Below the pieces are notes generated by a model. The model searched no databases. It was not told the DNA's origin and saw only the letters and a program-made list of their open reading frames with translations. Positions 1-8,909 of a DNA stretch of 64,000 nt are shown here, piece after piece; the first letter of the stretch is position 1; the number at the start of each line of letters is the position of its first letter. Source of the stretch: Candidatus Enterococcus murrayae (GTDB lineage: Bacteria > Bacillota > Bacilli > Lactobacillales > Enterococcaceae); contig NZ_JAFLVR010000004.1 of assembly GCF_017315985.1 (NCBI RefSeq), positions 110,573 to 174,572 on the forward strand, given 5' to 3'. Made by a program: the position numbers and the translations under genes.

Positions 1-378
1 AAGTCCTCCGGCAAAATTCATGAGAAGATCGGTACTATCTGTCGCACCAATGCCTAAAATAAATTGCATGCTCTCGATGAAAAGTGAAAATAAAAAGATA
101 AATCCCAGCTTCTTTAACAATGACCATTTTTTTGCTGAAATCCCTAAAAGGACGCCCAATGGAGCAAAAATGACTCCGTTTAGTATAATCTCATTTAGTG
201 CAATCTTCCCATTCACAATCATCGATCCTTGAAACGGAATCAAATTGATCGACCGCATAGGATGCTCTAATTTTGAAGCCACCTCTGAGAAAGACAATGG
301 TAATTTAAACAGTAAAATCCAAATCAACAGTAACGAGTAAATAATGAGCAGCACCTTACTTAGTTTTTTACTGACCAT
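1..378 (-). CDS. VanZ-like family membrane protein (C-terminus cut by window edge)
   Basis: The first 126 residues of a membrane protein run off the left edge. It opens with a hydrophobic segment (about residues 5-25), then a SINLIPF motif and a hydrophobic stretch around NGVIFAPLGVLLG. Near the cut there is an acidic/Gln-rich helix (IESMQF, then TDSTDLLMNFAGG). Conserved E, Q, D, N and G in this order are typical of the VanZ-like family. VanZ itself gives low-level teicoplanin resistance, but most members have no known role. The start has a good GGGAGG site. The gene begins 28 bp after the DUF4097 gene and is probably co-transcribed with it. Confidence 0.75.
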   Translation of the reverse strand, partial: MVSKKLSKVLLIIYSLLLIWILLFKLPLSFSEVASKLEHPMRSINLIPFQGSMIVNGKIALNEIILNGVIFAPLGVLLGISAKKWSLLKKLGFIFLFSLFIESMQFILGIGATDSTDLLMNFAGGL

Positions 379-406
379 TCCGTTTCCTCCCCTACGAGAA
401 ATTTAT

Positions 407-1222
407 CTAACGAACAAACACAATATCAATATCACCATTACTAGTTTTGACCTCTAACTCTTTTGATCCATTATCATGATTACCCAAATTGTTTGAAGCA
501 TTGCTTGTCTTAGTAACTATCGAAAAATCGTCTTTATCACCAACAATCGTTCCGTTTACCTTTGAGTTGCTTGTTTCAAGCGAAAGCGATTTCGCTGGCT
601 TCAAATTCATTAAATTGATCTTGCCGTTTGAAGTCTGGAACTCTCCTTCTTTAAAATCAAGATTTTGTAAGTCCATTTTACTGTTACTTGTTTCAAAGGA
701 ACCGTCGTCAAATGTCATTTGCGATAATTCAACTTTGCCATTACTTGTCTCTGCATCGACAGTATCCGCATCAACATTATTTATGATCATCTTGCTATTG
801 CTTGTTTCCAAATCCAGATTATTCACAGTTAGGTTCTCTGTTGATAGCTTACCGTTAGACGTTTCAACCTGCAGATCCTTCAATTTAGCTTTAGGAATCT
901 CAATGGTTACTTTGGGATCTCGTTTACCTAAATTGAAAAAGCTAAAATTAAAGCCAATACTTCGTTTACGTTCAAAGCTCAAACTATCGCTTGTCTGCTT
1001 GATTTTGTATTTGATATCCCTGCTTTTCTTGTAACTGATACGTGTCTTATTTCCAGATACCCCAACGACTTCAATCGGCATATTACGATCATCCACGATC
1101 AATTTTTCAACCGCTTTTGATGTAGTAAATGTCTCATTACTCATGCGATTATGGAAGAACATACTACTCATGCTTACAATTGCTGCCCCAACTAAAATCA
1201 ACCCAATAACTATTTTTTTCAT
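407..1222 (-). CDS. DUF4097-type beta-solenoid envelope protein with alternating SNGK/SNSK repeats
   Basis: About 271 residues. An N-terminal membrane segment (residues 4-22) precedes a long beta-rich region. The C-terminal half is built from rungs of roughly 20 residues, each with a TSN-G/S-K turn. These alternate strictly as SNGK, SNSK, SNGK, SNSK, SNGK, SNSK, then degenerate to SNAS and SNGD. This fits the DUF4097 (LiaX/YvlB-like) repeat family, some members of which act in envelope-stress responses in enterococci. I chose ATG 1222 because GAGGGG lies just upstream. An upstream ATG at 1258 has no ribosome binding site. The VanZ-like gene follows. The exact role is unknown. Confidence 0.75.
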   Translation of the reverse strand: MKKIVIGLILVGAAIVSMSSMFFHNRMSNETFTTSKAVEKLIVDDRNMPIEVVGVSGNKTRISYKKSRDIKYKIKQTSDSLSFERKRSIGFNFSFFNLGKRDPKVTIEIPKAKLKDLQVETSNGKLSTENLTVNNLDLETSNSKMIINNVDADTVDAETSNGKVELSQMTFDDGSFETSNSKMDLQNLDFKEGEFQTSNGKINLMNLKPAKSLSLETSNSKVNGTIVGDKDDFSIVTKTSNASNNLGNHDNGSKELEVKTSNGDIDIVFVR

Positions 1223-1307
1223 TTTTTTACCCCTCATCTGTTTTCTTATCTTCATCATAAAGAATTTCTCAATCGTTTACATGGGACAAAAGACTGATTC
1301 TTTGTCA

Positions 1308-2258
1308 TTATTTATTCCGATTAAATCCCGCCTTGATCTCAATGAAATCTTGAAATAACTGAAAAAGTTGGAAGAGCATCGCCCGTTCCTCAAAAGCCTC
1401 GCGGCTCTCCGGTAATTTTTTTTGCTGATAGCGTTGATCTGTTTCAGCAATCTTAGTTAAAATATCTGAGCCATCATTCTCCTCTGCCAACGTTCGTGCA
1501 GTAAACTCAAACAACTCTCGTAATTCCTGCACATCCTCTGATTCTGCATTTAGTCGATTCAAAATCTTCAGCATGTCAGATAAAACGTTCAATTGTAGTC
1601 GACGCATCGCAAAGTATTCAAAGTAGTAGCTGTTTCCAGAAAAGAAATGATTTTCTTCATATTCTCGTGCCTGAATCTGAGCATCGCGAACAAAGTCCCG
1701 TAATGACAGACATTCTTGCCGCAACAGCTCTTCTTTGGCAGGCTGATTCAAATAGGTAGACATCTGAGATAACATTTTTTTCATCGAAACTTCGACGACC
1801 ATTTGATCCTCTTGAATCTTTTTCTCAGTGTCTGGCATATATAGATTAGCAGTTAAAGCACAGCCGACCCCAATAATCATTAATAGATACTCATTGATAA
1901 TCAGGCTCACTGATATCTCACTGGCAGCTAAGTAATGGGTAATCAAAACCGAGCTAACTGCGATTCCTTCTGTCAGATCAAAACGAATCGATAGCGGAAT
2001 GAATAGCAATAAATACAACCCGAAAGCTAGTGGATGAAATCCCAACAATGAAAAACAAACAGCGGCAATCGCTGTCGCAAGCGTTAAAGAAAATAGCCGA
2101 TTCAAAGCGGTCTTAGCCGTCGAACGTTTCGTATTCGTAACCGTCAGGATTGTTATGATAGCAGCTGATGCAGCTGATTCTAGATTTAATCCGGTGGCTA
2201 GCAGCAAAGCAACGGGCGCAGCCACAGCAGTCTTTACTGTACGTAATCCTATCTTCAT
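1308..2258 (-). CDS. Aromatic acid exporter family (DUF939/FUSC-like) membrane protein
   Basis: 316 residues. The N-terminal half is membrane-embedded, with several segments between residues 8 and 145, including a small-residue-rich stretch around SAASAAIITILTV. The C-terminal half (about 150-316) is a soluble helical domain. This architecture is that of the aromatic acid exporter family proteins of Firmicutes (DUF939 plus C-terminal domain), distantly related to FUSC and AaeB pumps. The substrate is not known. It is a single gene with a GGAGG-type site, separate in spacing from the DUF4097 gene downstream. Confidence 0.75.
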   Translation of the reverse strand: MKIGLRTVKTAVAAPVALLLATGLNLESAASAAIITILTVTNTKRSTAKTALNRLFSLTLATAIAAVCFSLLGFHPLAFGLYLLLFIPLSIRFDLTEGIAVSSVLITHYLAASEISVSLIINEYLLMIIGVGCALTANLYMPDTEKKIQEDQMVVEVSMKKMLSQMSTYLNQPAKEELLRQECLSLRDFVRDAQIQAREYEENHFFSGNSYYFEYFAMRRLQLNVLSDMLKILNRLNAESEDVQELRELFEFTARTLAEENDGSDILTKIAETDQRYQQKKLPESREAFEERAMLFQLFQLFQDFIEIKAGFNRNK

Positions 2259-2406
2259 TTGTATCCTCCTTCTTTATAAAAGCTTACACTAAAGTCGCCC
2301 GGGAAAAAAGTCGCAACTTCATGAATTTTCTTGTATAGTAAATACGATGTAAAAAGCGGAATTTTCTAGAAAAAAATAATTTATTATTAGAACAGGAAGT
2401 GTAGGC

Positions 2407-2868
2407 ATGGAAAGTTGGCTTTTTTTAGGTGTAATCTTATTAATCGCGTTTATCGCAAAGAATCAAAGCTTATTAATCGCAACATTAGCTATCTTGGTTT
2501 TGAAATTGATCCCTCATTCAGATAAATTTTTAGCCATTTTAAATAAACAAGGAATCAATTGGGGGGTCACTTTGATTTCGGCAACGATTTTAGTACCGAT
2601 TGCGACTGGTGATATTGTTTTGAAAGATTTACTAAATACCTTAAAATCTCCGCTCGGCTGGGTAGCGACAATCTGCGGCATACTTGTTGCTGTCCTATCC
2701 TCAAAAGGAGTCGGGCTGATTAATCAATCGCCTGAAGTTACTGTTGCTCTGGTTTTCGGTACGATCATGGGAGTCGTATTCTTGAAAGGTGTTGCTGCCG
2801 GTCCGGTTATCGCTGCCGGCATCACCTATTGCATCATGCAGGTCATTCAAGTCATGACGAATCATTAA
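2407..2868 (+). CDS. DUF441 / UPF0756 family membrane protein
   Basis: 153 residues with four or five hydrophobic helices. The sequence runs MESWLFLGVILLIAFIAKNQ, then LIATLAILVLKLIP, GVTLISATILVPIATGDI and a C-terminal glycine/alanine-rich helix. This matches the DUF441 (YtwI-like) family of small integral membrane proteins of unknown function. The ATG follows an AGGAAGTG site. A strong terminator lies directly downstream, so it appears monocistronic. Confidence 0.85.
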   Translation: MESWLFLGVILLIAFIAKNQSLLIATLAILVLKLIPHSDKFLAILNKQGINWGVTLISATILVPIATGDIVLKDLLNTLKSPLGWVATICGILVAVLSSKGVGLINQSPEVTVALVFGTIMGVVFLKGVAAGPVIAAGITYCIMQVIQVMTNH

Positions 2869-2872
2869 GCGT

Positions 2873-2912
2873 AACAGCCCCTTATTTTCACTTGAAATAA
2901 GGGGCTGTTTGT
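2873..2912 (+). terminator. Intrinsic terminator after the DUF441 gene
   Basis: A 15-bp perfect stem (AACAGCCCCTTATTT with its complement) closes a 7-nt loop and ends in TTT. It sits 4 bp after the DUF441 stop codon. Confidence 0.9.
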
Positions 2913-3041
2913 ATCCTGTAAAATTCTCTTGTAAGATAGAAATGACAGCTACTATTTTTTACATTTCATAATTAGTCTACTCAGATTTATCTCGAAAAAG
3001 TGGCTATTCAATCATAACCAGTTAATTAGGAGGTGACACCA

Positions 3042-4784
3042 TTGGCTAAACAATCCAAGACCACTCGCTTACGACAAATCGTAAAAATCATTAACCACTA
3101 TAGTGTTGTAAAAAACATCACGCAACAAAAAAATCCTGAAGAGGTCCGTAAAGCCTTTGAAGAATTAGGCCCTACCTTCATTAAGGTAGGACAGATGATG
3201 TCGGTTCGGACCGATATTTTCACGCTATCCTTTACCAAAGAACTGCGAAAGCTGCAGGACGATGTTAAAACGGATTCCTTTGAATCTGTTAAACGACTTG
3301 TTGAAAAAGAATTGGAGCTCCCCTTAACAGAAATTTTCGAAAGCTTTGATGAACAGCCCTTTGCTTCAGCATCAATTGCGCAGGCACATCACGCGCGTCT
3401 GAAAAATGGGCAGCAGGTCGTCGCTAAAGTCCAGCATCCTGGAATTGCCTCTGAAATTGAATTGGATCTATCTTTATTTGAAAAAGCAATACCGATCGCC
3501 AATTGGGTGCCAGAAAGCAAAGTGATCGATCTCAAAAGTATCTTGAAAGAGATCCGCGTATCTCTACAAAATGAATTGGATTTTCAAAAAGAGCTAGTGT
3601 TGGCTGAAGAATTCTATCGCTTGAACAATGGCTGGAAAGAAGTCCGTTCCCCTCGAATGGAGCCTGCATACTCCACCAAAAAAGTTATTGTGATGGAATT
3701 AATGCCCGGGACCAATTTAAAAGAACTAATCAATGCGGATAACGATGCAACCGTTCAAGGAGAAACCACCTACAAGGATTTGAAAAAAACGATCAGTGAA
3801 TTATTGATCGAACATTTTATGAAGGAGGTTTTTGAAGACGGCTTCTTCCATGCTGATCCCCACCCTGGGAATATTTTATTACAGCTAATGAGTGAGGAAG
3901 AGAATTTAAACGATCGACAGTTAAAAACCAAAGATCATAAAGGGAAAATCGGCCGCCTGCCTTACAAATTTACTTATTCTAAAAACGAAAGTCTTCGCCC
4001 TTTTCGTTTAAATTTCATTGATTTTGGAATGATGGGAACGATCAGTCGTGAGATGCAGGCAAAGATGAGCAATGTGATCATTGCTATTTACAGTAAAGAC
4101 AATCAACGAATCACCAACGCGGTCCATGCCATTTGCAAGCAGGTCGGCAGCTTCGATGAAGAAAAATTCACCTACGAGCTAGACGAATTTTTAAATCGCT
4201 ATTTGAATTTACCCGTTAAAGAAATTGATCTGCAAAAAGTCTTTTCGCAGGTCGTGGTCATTTGTCACGAAAATAATCTGCAGATCGATGATTCGGTAAC
4301 AATGCTTATCAAAGCATTTGGTACCTTAGAAGGAGTGATCGAGGATTTGAATCCTGACCTATCATTATTTGAAGTTGTTGCTCCTTTTGCACAAAAATAT
4401 TTCCTTCAGCAATTGAATCTAAAGGATGAGTTGCAGGAAACAGGTTTGGATTATTTGTCCACACTAAAGGCCCTGCCAAAAATTCCAAGCCATGCCTTGA
4501 ATGCTTTAGATACCTTCGGAAAAGGCAAAGGCAAACTAAATCTAGAATTGAAAAATCAAAAAAATTTATTAGAACGAGCAGAAGCAATGGTCAACCGCCT
4601 GGTAATCGGACTGATTCTTTCTGCTCTAGTCATCGGTTCATCGCTATTGGTCCAAACCTCATCAGAAGGTGATACATTTATTTCTGACTTGGGAATTTTT
4701 GGCTATTCGGTTGCCGCTCTTTCAATCCTTTTCTTAGTTGTCGAGAGTCTCTATCGACGCTACCGCAAATGGAAAGAACGCTAA
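3042..4784 (+). CDS. AarF/ABC1/UbiB-family atypical kinase with C-terminal membrane helices
   Basis: 580 residues. Kinase-like hallmarks appear in order: KVGQMMS (the KxGQ motif typical of UbiB proteins), ASIAQAHHA, a VVAKVQHPG lysine strand, HADPHPGNILL (catalytic loop) and NFIDFGMMG (DFG). An insert of about 30 residues separates the catalytic loop from DFG. Two hydrophobic helices end the protein (about 525-545 and 552-572), as in membrane-attached UbiB members. In other bacteria the family supports quinone or other lipid metabolism. The role here is not evident because no quinone genes are nearby. The start is TTG 3042, 6-7 nt after AGGAGGTG. The GTG at 3033 lies inside that site. Confidence 0.85.
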   Translation: MAKQSKTTRLRQIVKIINHYSVVKNITQQKNPEEVRKAFEELGPTFIKVGQMMSVRTDIFTLSFTKELRKLQDDVKTDSFESVKRLVEKELELPLTEIFESFDEQPFASASIAQAHHARLKNGQQVVAKVQHPGIASEIELDLSLFEKAIPIANWVPESKVIDLKSILKEIRVSLQNELDFQKELVLAEEFYRLNNGWKEVRSPRMEPAYSTKKVIVMELMPGTNLKELINADNDATVQGETTYKDLKKTISELLIEHFMKEVFEDGFFHADPHPGNILLQLMSEEENLNDRQLKTKDHKGKIGRLPYKFTYSKNESLRPFRLNFIDFGMMGTISREMQAKMSNVIIAIYSKDNQRITNAVHAICKQVGSFDEEKFTYELDEFLNRYLNLPVKEIDLQKVFSQVVVICHENNLQIDDSVTMLIKAFGTLEGVIEDLNPDLSLFEVVAPFAQKYFLQQLNLKDELQETGLDYLSTLKALPKIPSHALNALDTFGKGKGKLNLELKNQKNLLERAEAMVNRLVIGLILSALVIGSSLLVQTSSEGDTFISDLGIFGYSVAALSILFLVVESLYRRYRKWKER

Positions 4785-4803
4785 ACAACCTATTTCAGAC
4801 TGA

Positions 4804-4839
4804 GAAGTGTGCTCATCATTTAGCACACTTCATTTTTTT
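4804..4839 (+). terminator. Intrinsic terminator after the UbiB-like kinase gene
   Basis: A 10-bp stem GAAGTGTGCT/AGCACACTTC with an 8-nt loop, followed by ATTTTTTT. It lies 20 bp after the stop codon. Confidence 0.9.
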
Positions 4840-4915
4840 ATACAAAATTCCTGCTCACTCTTTTTTTTCTTCAGTAATAAAAAAAACGAAAAATCGTTGA
4901 AAAAATTATTATTCT

Positions 4916-4944
4916 TTGGCTTATCCTCGCTTAACCTATATAAA
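4916..4944 (+). promoter_or_regulatory. Putative promoter of the amaP-DUF2273-asp23 cluster
   Basis: TTGGCT and TATAAA are separated by 17 bp, about 110 bp ahead of amaP in an extremely A/T-rich stretch (4840-5035) that holds no credible gene. Confidence 0.45.
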
Positions 4945-5051
4945 AAAAGTTTTTTTGGCAAAGAGATAAGCAATTTTTTTTACAAAAAAGGGGTAACATT
5001 TTATTATTTTACTGTAAACAATTTAAAAATATTGAAGTGAGGAGGTGCGAT

Positions 5052-5627
5052 ATGAATAAAGTTCTTAAAACCATCTTAACTATTTTTTCGCTGGTTTTAC
5101 TTTCAATTTTCCTATCCGTCGTAGCAATTTACTACTTTATCGCTTCAAATCCGTTAGATTTAAGCTCTTTGCAACAGTTTGTCTTAACAAATAATTACGC
5201 TCAAGTATATTTATTCTGGGTAGCAGCAGCTTTAGCCATCTTAACGGTAATCGGGATTTTCATAATCCTATTCTATCCAAAGAGGGTGACCAAGTTCGTC
5301 TTACAGGAAGAACGTGGAAAATTAGCTTTGGATAAGCGAGCGATTGAAGGGTATGTCCGGACAAGTATCAAACAGGAAGACTTCATGGATAACCCCAAGG
5401 TCAATGTGACGGCGACGAAAAATAAAATTAGAGTGAATGTTCGCGGGCAATTGAAGAAAACATCTGGTTTAGTTGGTCAAACGGATCGCTGGGCCAAAAA
5501 TGTAGAAACAAAAATTCGGGAATTACTAGGCCCAGATGAAAAAGTTTCTATTAAAGTAAAACTTCAAGCACTTGAACCAGCACCAACAGACACAACTGTA
5601 ACACGTACGCGGCCGCGAGTAGAATAG
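5052..5627 (+). CDS. amaP: Alkaline shock response membrane anchor protein AmaP
   Basis: 191 residues with two N-terminal membrane helices (about 5-27 and 50-73), then a cytosolic alpha/beta domain of the Asp23-like (DUF322) type. In Staphylococcus aureus AmaP tethers Asp23 to the membrane. The same order (amaP, DUF2273, asp23) is present here, which supports the name. The start is ATG 5052 after GAGGAGGTG. An in-frame upstream start lies within the ribosome-binding region and was not used. The C-terminal tail is Thr/Pro/Arg-rich. The next gene starts 11 bp downstream. Confidence 0.85.
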   Translation: MNKVLKTILTIFSLVLLSIFLSVVAIYYFIASNPLDLSSLQQFVLTNNYAQVYLFWVAAALAILTVIGIFIILFYPKRVTKFVLQEERGKLALDKRAIEGYVRTSIKQEDFMDNPKVNVTATKNKIRVNVRGQLKKTSGLVGQTDRWAKNVETKIRELLGPDEKVSIKVKLQALEPAPTDTTVTRTRPRVE

Positions 5628-5638
5628 GAGGAACAGCG

Positions 5639-5827
5639 ATGCAAGAATTTTTAACACGAGACAAGCTCCCTGTGATCTTCGGTATCCTTGGTTTTATCCT
5701 AGCTGTACTATTCTTTACCATCGGCTTTTTTAAAACGATTTTACTGATCTTGATCACAATTATCGGAGTAGTTCTTGGTATTTACCTAAAGAACAATCAT
5801 ATTTTAGATGACTATTTGAAAAAATAG
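5639..5827 (+). CDS. DUF2273 small membrane protein of the Asp23 cluster
   Basis: 62 residues that are nearly all membrane-spanning, with two close helices (about 11-28 and 30-48) and a charged C-terminus (NNHILDDYLKK). The size and position between amaP and asp23 are those of the DUF2273 family. The start is ATG after AGGAGGAACAGCG, 11 bp after amaP. Confidence 0.85.
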   Translation: MQEFLTRDKLPVIFGILGFILAVLFFTIGFFKTILLILITIIGVVLGIYLKNNHILDDYLKK

Positions 5828-5885
5828 TCACCTCAATCAAATGTAAAAAATCATATATTAATACACTCAGGAGGAGAAAAAAATT

Positions 5886-6422
5886 ATGGAAAACACAACA
5901 ATCAAACCTACAGAACCAAAAAAAGATGTTAAAGGTGAATTAACCTATGAGGACAAAGTAATTCAAAAGATTATCGGAATTGCTCTGGAAAACGTAGACG
6001 GACTATTGACAGTAGACGGCGGTTTTTTCTCTAACATCAAAGACAAGTTAGTTAACAGTGACGATGTAACTTCCGGTATCAGCACTGAAGTTGGTAAAAA
6101 ACAAGTAGCTGTTGATATGGATGTAGTCGTTGAGTACGGCAAAGATATCGAAAACATTTATGATGAAATGAAAGCATTGATTTCTGAACAAGTGGATAAA
6201 ATGACTCATTTAGATGTCATTGAAGTCAACGTGAATGTTGTTGATATCAAAACACGCGAGGAGTACGAAGAAGACAGCGAAACGGTTCAGGATAAAGTAA
6301 CTAGCGCTGCTCAAACTACTGGAAAATTCGCATCAAAACAAACAAATCGCGCGAAAAACGCTATGAGCAATCAAGCTGATAAAATCGGCGACAACTTAGA
6401 ATCTGAACCACGCGTACAATAA
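5886..6422 (+). CDS. Asp23/Gls24 family envelope stress response protein
   Basis: 178 residues. The core (about 18-125) contains the Asp23 signatures ELTYEDKVIQKIIGIALENVDG and a VAVDMDVVVEYGKDI strand. The tail is hydrophilic, rich in Gln, Asn and Lys. Asp23/Gls24 proteins are abundant cytosolic proteins bound at the membrane through AmaP. Gls24 of E. faecalis is linked to bile and general stress tolerance and virulence. The site AGGAGG lies about 10 nt before the ATG. It is the last gene of the three-gene cluster. Confidence 0.9.
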   Translation: MENTTIKPTEPKKDVKGELTYEDKVIQKIIGIALENVDGLLTVDGGFFSNIKDKLVNSDDVTSGISTEVGKKQVAVDMDVVVEYGKDIENIYDEMKALISEQVDKMTHLDVIEVNVNVVDIKTREEYEEDSETVQDKVTSAAQTTGKFASKQTNRAKNAMSNQADKIGDNLESEPRVQ

Positions 6423-6479
6423 ACCAATCTTCCCCATTGACTAGCCGAACTTTGACTAGTCTTTTCATAAAAGATAATG

Positions 6480-6514
6480 AACAGCCCAGACATATTCTGT
6501 CCGGGCTGTTTTTT
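6480..6514 (+). terminator. Intrinsic terminator after the Asp23 gene
   Basis: A 12-bp stem with one mismatch (AACAGCCCAGAC/GTCCGGGCTGTT), followed by TTTT. A weaker 6-bp hairpin (GACTAG/CTAGTC, 6439-6461) lies upstream. Confidence 0.8.
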
Positions 6515-6516
6515 AA

Positions 6517-7467
6517 CTATATTTCTTTGTATCCTAAATAATCCTGATATGTCTCTGCGGCTTGAGTTCCTTTTACAATTGCCTGTCGAACAGCTTCAAC
6601 TGCTAAGATTGAGACTGCTTCAAAACTGGCTTTAATCTGGTTGGCTCCTAAAACAAATAATGTATCACCATCATAAGTTGTATGCGATGGACGAATCGCT
6701 CGTGCAATGCCATTGTGACCAATATCAGCCAGCTTGTTCATTTTGGCTTTTGGGAACGTAGCGTTAGTCATTACACAGCCGATCACTGTATTTCCATCAA
6801 ATAACGCTTCTTCATTTTGATAATATTCCAGGAAAAGCGCTTCGGAAAAACCGATTTTTGTTTCGCCAGCTTTGCGAGCGCCAGCGATAATTTTTCCTGT
6901 TTCTTCGTCAAAGACGTCTCCTACGGCATTGACTGCAATGACAGCCGAAACCCACAAGTTTTCATGACGCATTGTGTGAAGGCCAATCCCGCCCTTCATG
7001 GCATTCTTTGCGCCATTAATTGTGCCAACACTGCAGCCGGTTCCAGCACCATAATTCCCCGCTTGGAATTTCTGTCCACTAAAGGCCTCTTCACAAGCTT
7101 TACGACCAGCCTGATAATTTGGACGAACGTCTGAGCGGCCGATCCGCAAATCAAAAAGACTCGCTCCAACAACATTCGGAACAAACGTGATTCCCATATC
7201 CCTTCCAATTTTATTTTCTTCCAAAAAATCAACGACGCCAGCATTTGCTGCCAATCCAAAAGCACTGCCGCCGGATAAAGTTACTCCGTGGACAAATTTT
7301 CGATTATTCTCTGATTTTAATGCATCCGTGTCTCTTGTATTGGGCGAACCGCCGCGAACAGAAACACCGCCTGTTACACCATCCTCACAAAGAATGACTG
7401 TACAGCCGGTCATCGCTTCGGTATCGGTATATTGACCTATACGAAAAAAATCCTGATAGTTTTCCAT
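6517..7467 (-). CDS. P1 family peptidase (DmpA/S58-like)
   Basis: 316 residues. Features of the P1/DmpA family are the N-terminal TEAMTGCTVIL strand, VRGGSPNTRDTD, the GVTLSGGSAFGLAANAGV glycine-rich turn, GAGTGCSVG, and KGGIG before a VIAVNAVGDVFDEETG stretch. S58 enzymes are N-terminal-nucleophile aminopeptidases made as a self-cleaving precursor. I cannot assign the cleavage site confidently, because the residue after the KGGIG turn is Leu rather than an obvious Ser/Thr. The ATG follows GGAGG by 6 nt. It is a single gene, convergent with the Asp23 cluster. Confidence 0.85.
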   Translation of the reverse strand: MENYQDFFRIGQYTDTEAMTGCTVILCEDGVTGGVSVRGGSPNTRDTDALKSENNRKFVHGVTLSGGSAFGLAANAGVVDFLEENKIGRDMGITFVPNVVGASLFDLRIGRSDVRPNYQAGRKACEEAFSGQKFQAGNYGAGTGCSVGTINGAKNAMKGGIGLHTMRHENLWVSAVIAVNAVGDVFDEETGKIIAGARKAGETKIGFSEALFLEYYQNEEALFDGNTVIGCVMTNATFPKAKMNKLADIGHNGIARAIRPSHTTYDGDTLFVLGANQIKASFEAVSILAVEAVRQAIVKGTQAAETYQDYLGYKEI

Positions 7468-7589
7468 CTTGTTCCTCCGCTCATTTTCTCCATTCTAGCC
7501 TATTCTTTTAATCAGCTCAATTTCAAATTAAGCGTGCCTTTACCTAAGCCTGAACATCGTTAATGCTTATACTAAAAATCAACCACCTT

Positions 7590-8594
7590 TTATAGGCGGT
7601 TGATTACTTCATCAACATTCTTGATCGTCACTGAGATAGTCCCATCAGGATTATTCGTAAATTCGATCAGTTCAGGATTGCGGTAAACATCCAATGGAAC
7701 AATCAATTCGATGCCGTTCGATAGTTTTAATTTCTGTTTGCCATATTTCTTTTCCGTAATTTCACGAACTTCTCTCAATAAAGGTGCTTGATCCACATAG
7801 CCCTTTTCAACGACTTCCTCCTGAAACGCCACTTGAGCGGAAACATTGTCCCTAAAGACCTTTTGTGCGACGATTTTCGCATCGATCTGACCATTCTCTT
7901 CTACCACGTCATAAACGGCTTCCTTTACATCAGCGATCACATCATGCTTCTGATTTTCAAATTTAGCGCCAATTTTTTCCGCCACCTTTTTAATGACACG
8001 AACATTTTCTTCCAGTGAAGGAGCTGGTCGACTTTCGATTACTTGTGTTGAAAAATATAAGCGCTTTTCACCAGAAAACGGGTATTTTTTCTCGATCATT
8101 TCATAGCTCAAATTCCCTAAATTAACTACAATTCCCTCATCTGCTTTTTGTGATTTACTCGAAAGCAATGCACGATGCACGATTAATTCATTCTTCAAAC
8201 CTGCTTCATCTGAATCAACAATATGGGTATAGCCTTCATGGTAATTCACTTTTAAAAAAGCTAGATACATTTGTGTGTCTTCTTCATATAAAGCGATAAA
8301 AACATCCGCACTTGGTGCCTCTTCACTTTCCTTATATGCTTCATACCAGCGAGTCACAATTTTTTCACTAGCTGGCAGAAAATCATGTTCTGCCTGTTGA
8401 CTTAATAAGGCAAACGTAGAATCCTCCGCTAACGTCCCTGTCTTGGTTTGTGCTGAAGATAATTTTTGAATTTTTTTTGTCAAATATTCCCGAATATACT
8501 CTTTCGTCAAATCTAATTCACTCTGACTATAAATCGGATCGCCTGATTCCCGATCGACAATATGGAGAGCGGCTTTCTTTAAATAAATATCCAT
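7590..8594 (-). CDS. Nucleoid-associated protein (NA37/YejK-like)
   Basis: 334 residues matching the NA37 family: an N-terminal KKAALHIVDRESGDPIYS, a central LAFLKVNYHEGYTH strand, and a C-terminal IELIVPLDVYRNPELIEF with DGTISVTIKNVDE. YejK/NdpA of E. coli co-purifies with the nucleoid. The Firmicute proteins are poorly studied. It stands alone between intergenic stretches. The 315 bp upstream (8595-8909) hold the thrS terminator and otherwise nothing I recognise. Confidence 0.85.
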   Translation of the reverse strand: MDIYLKKAALHIVDRESGDPIYSQSELDLTKEYIREYLTKKIQKLSSAQTKTGTLAEDSTFALLSQQAEHDFLPASEKIVTRWYEAYKESEEAPSADVFIALYEEDTQMYLAFLKVNYHEGYTHIVDSDEAGLKNELIVHRALLSSKSQKADEGIVVNLGNLSYEMIEKKYPFSGEKRLYFSTQVIESRPAPSLEENVRVIKKVAEKIGAKFENQKHDVIADVKEAVYDVVEENGQIDAKIVAQKVFRDNVSAQVAFQEEVVEKGYVDQAPLLREVREITEKKYGKQKLKLSNGIELIVPLDVYRNPELIEFTNNPDGTISVTIKNVDEVINRL

Positions 8595-8875
8595 GGTTTC
8601 CCTGCTTTCTAAAATAAATTTCTAAAATTTAGTATACGGCGAAAAGTAGAACTGGCAACTTGATTATCATACACAGGAAACAAGGAAAATAGCAACTATT
8701 GTTTTACTAAAAGTTTCTCGGGCGCGTACCTCACTCGCTGCTGCTCACTACTAAATAGCACTTTAAGATAGTATCCCCAAAATCATAGACACTAAAAGTT
8801 TCAACGGCGGCTTTATTTTTGCTTTTCTGTTGGTTTTAATTGTTTTTGAGCTTTTAGCAATTGCTTAAAGTCATG

Positions 8876-8905
8876 AAAAAAACGCTGAAGTTTATTTCAG
8901 CGTTT
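8876..8905 (-). terminator. Intrinsic terminator of the threonyl-tRNA synthetase gene
   Basis: On the minus strand, a 10-bp stem (AAACGCTGAA and complement) with a 6-nt loop is followed by a U-run. It begins 5 bp after the stop codon. Confidence 0.9.
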
Positions 8906-8909
8906 CTGC

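Noticed and set aside
489..1034. 181-codon frame on the plus strand antisense to the DUF4097 gene
   Set aside because: It mirrors the repetitive Ser/Asn codons of the real gene, lacks a ribosome binding site and has no family features.
4807..5040. 77-codon open frame in the A/T-rich region before amaP
   Set aside because: It starts inside the terminator hairpin, has no ribosome binding site and its composition is that of A/T-rich noncoding DNA. A promoter for amaP fits better.
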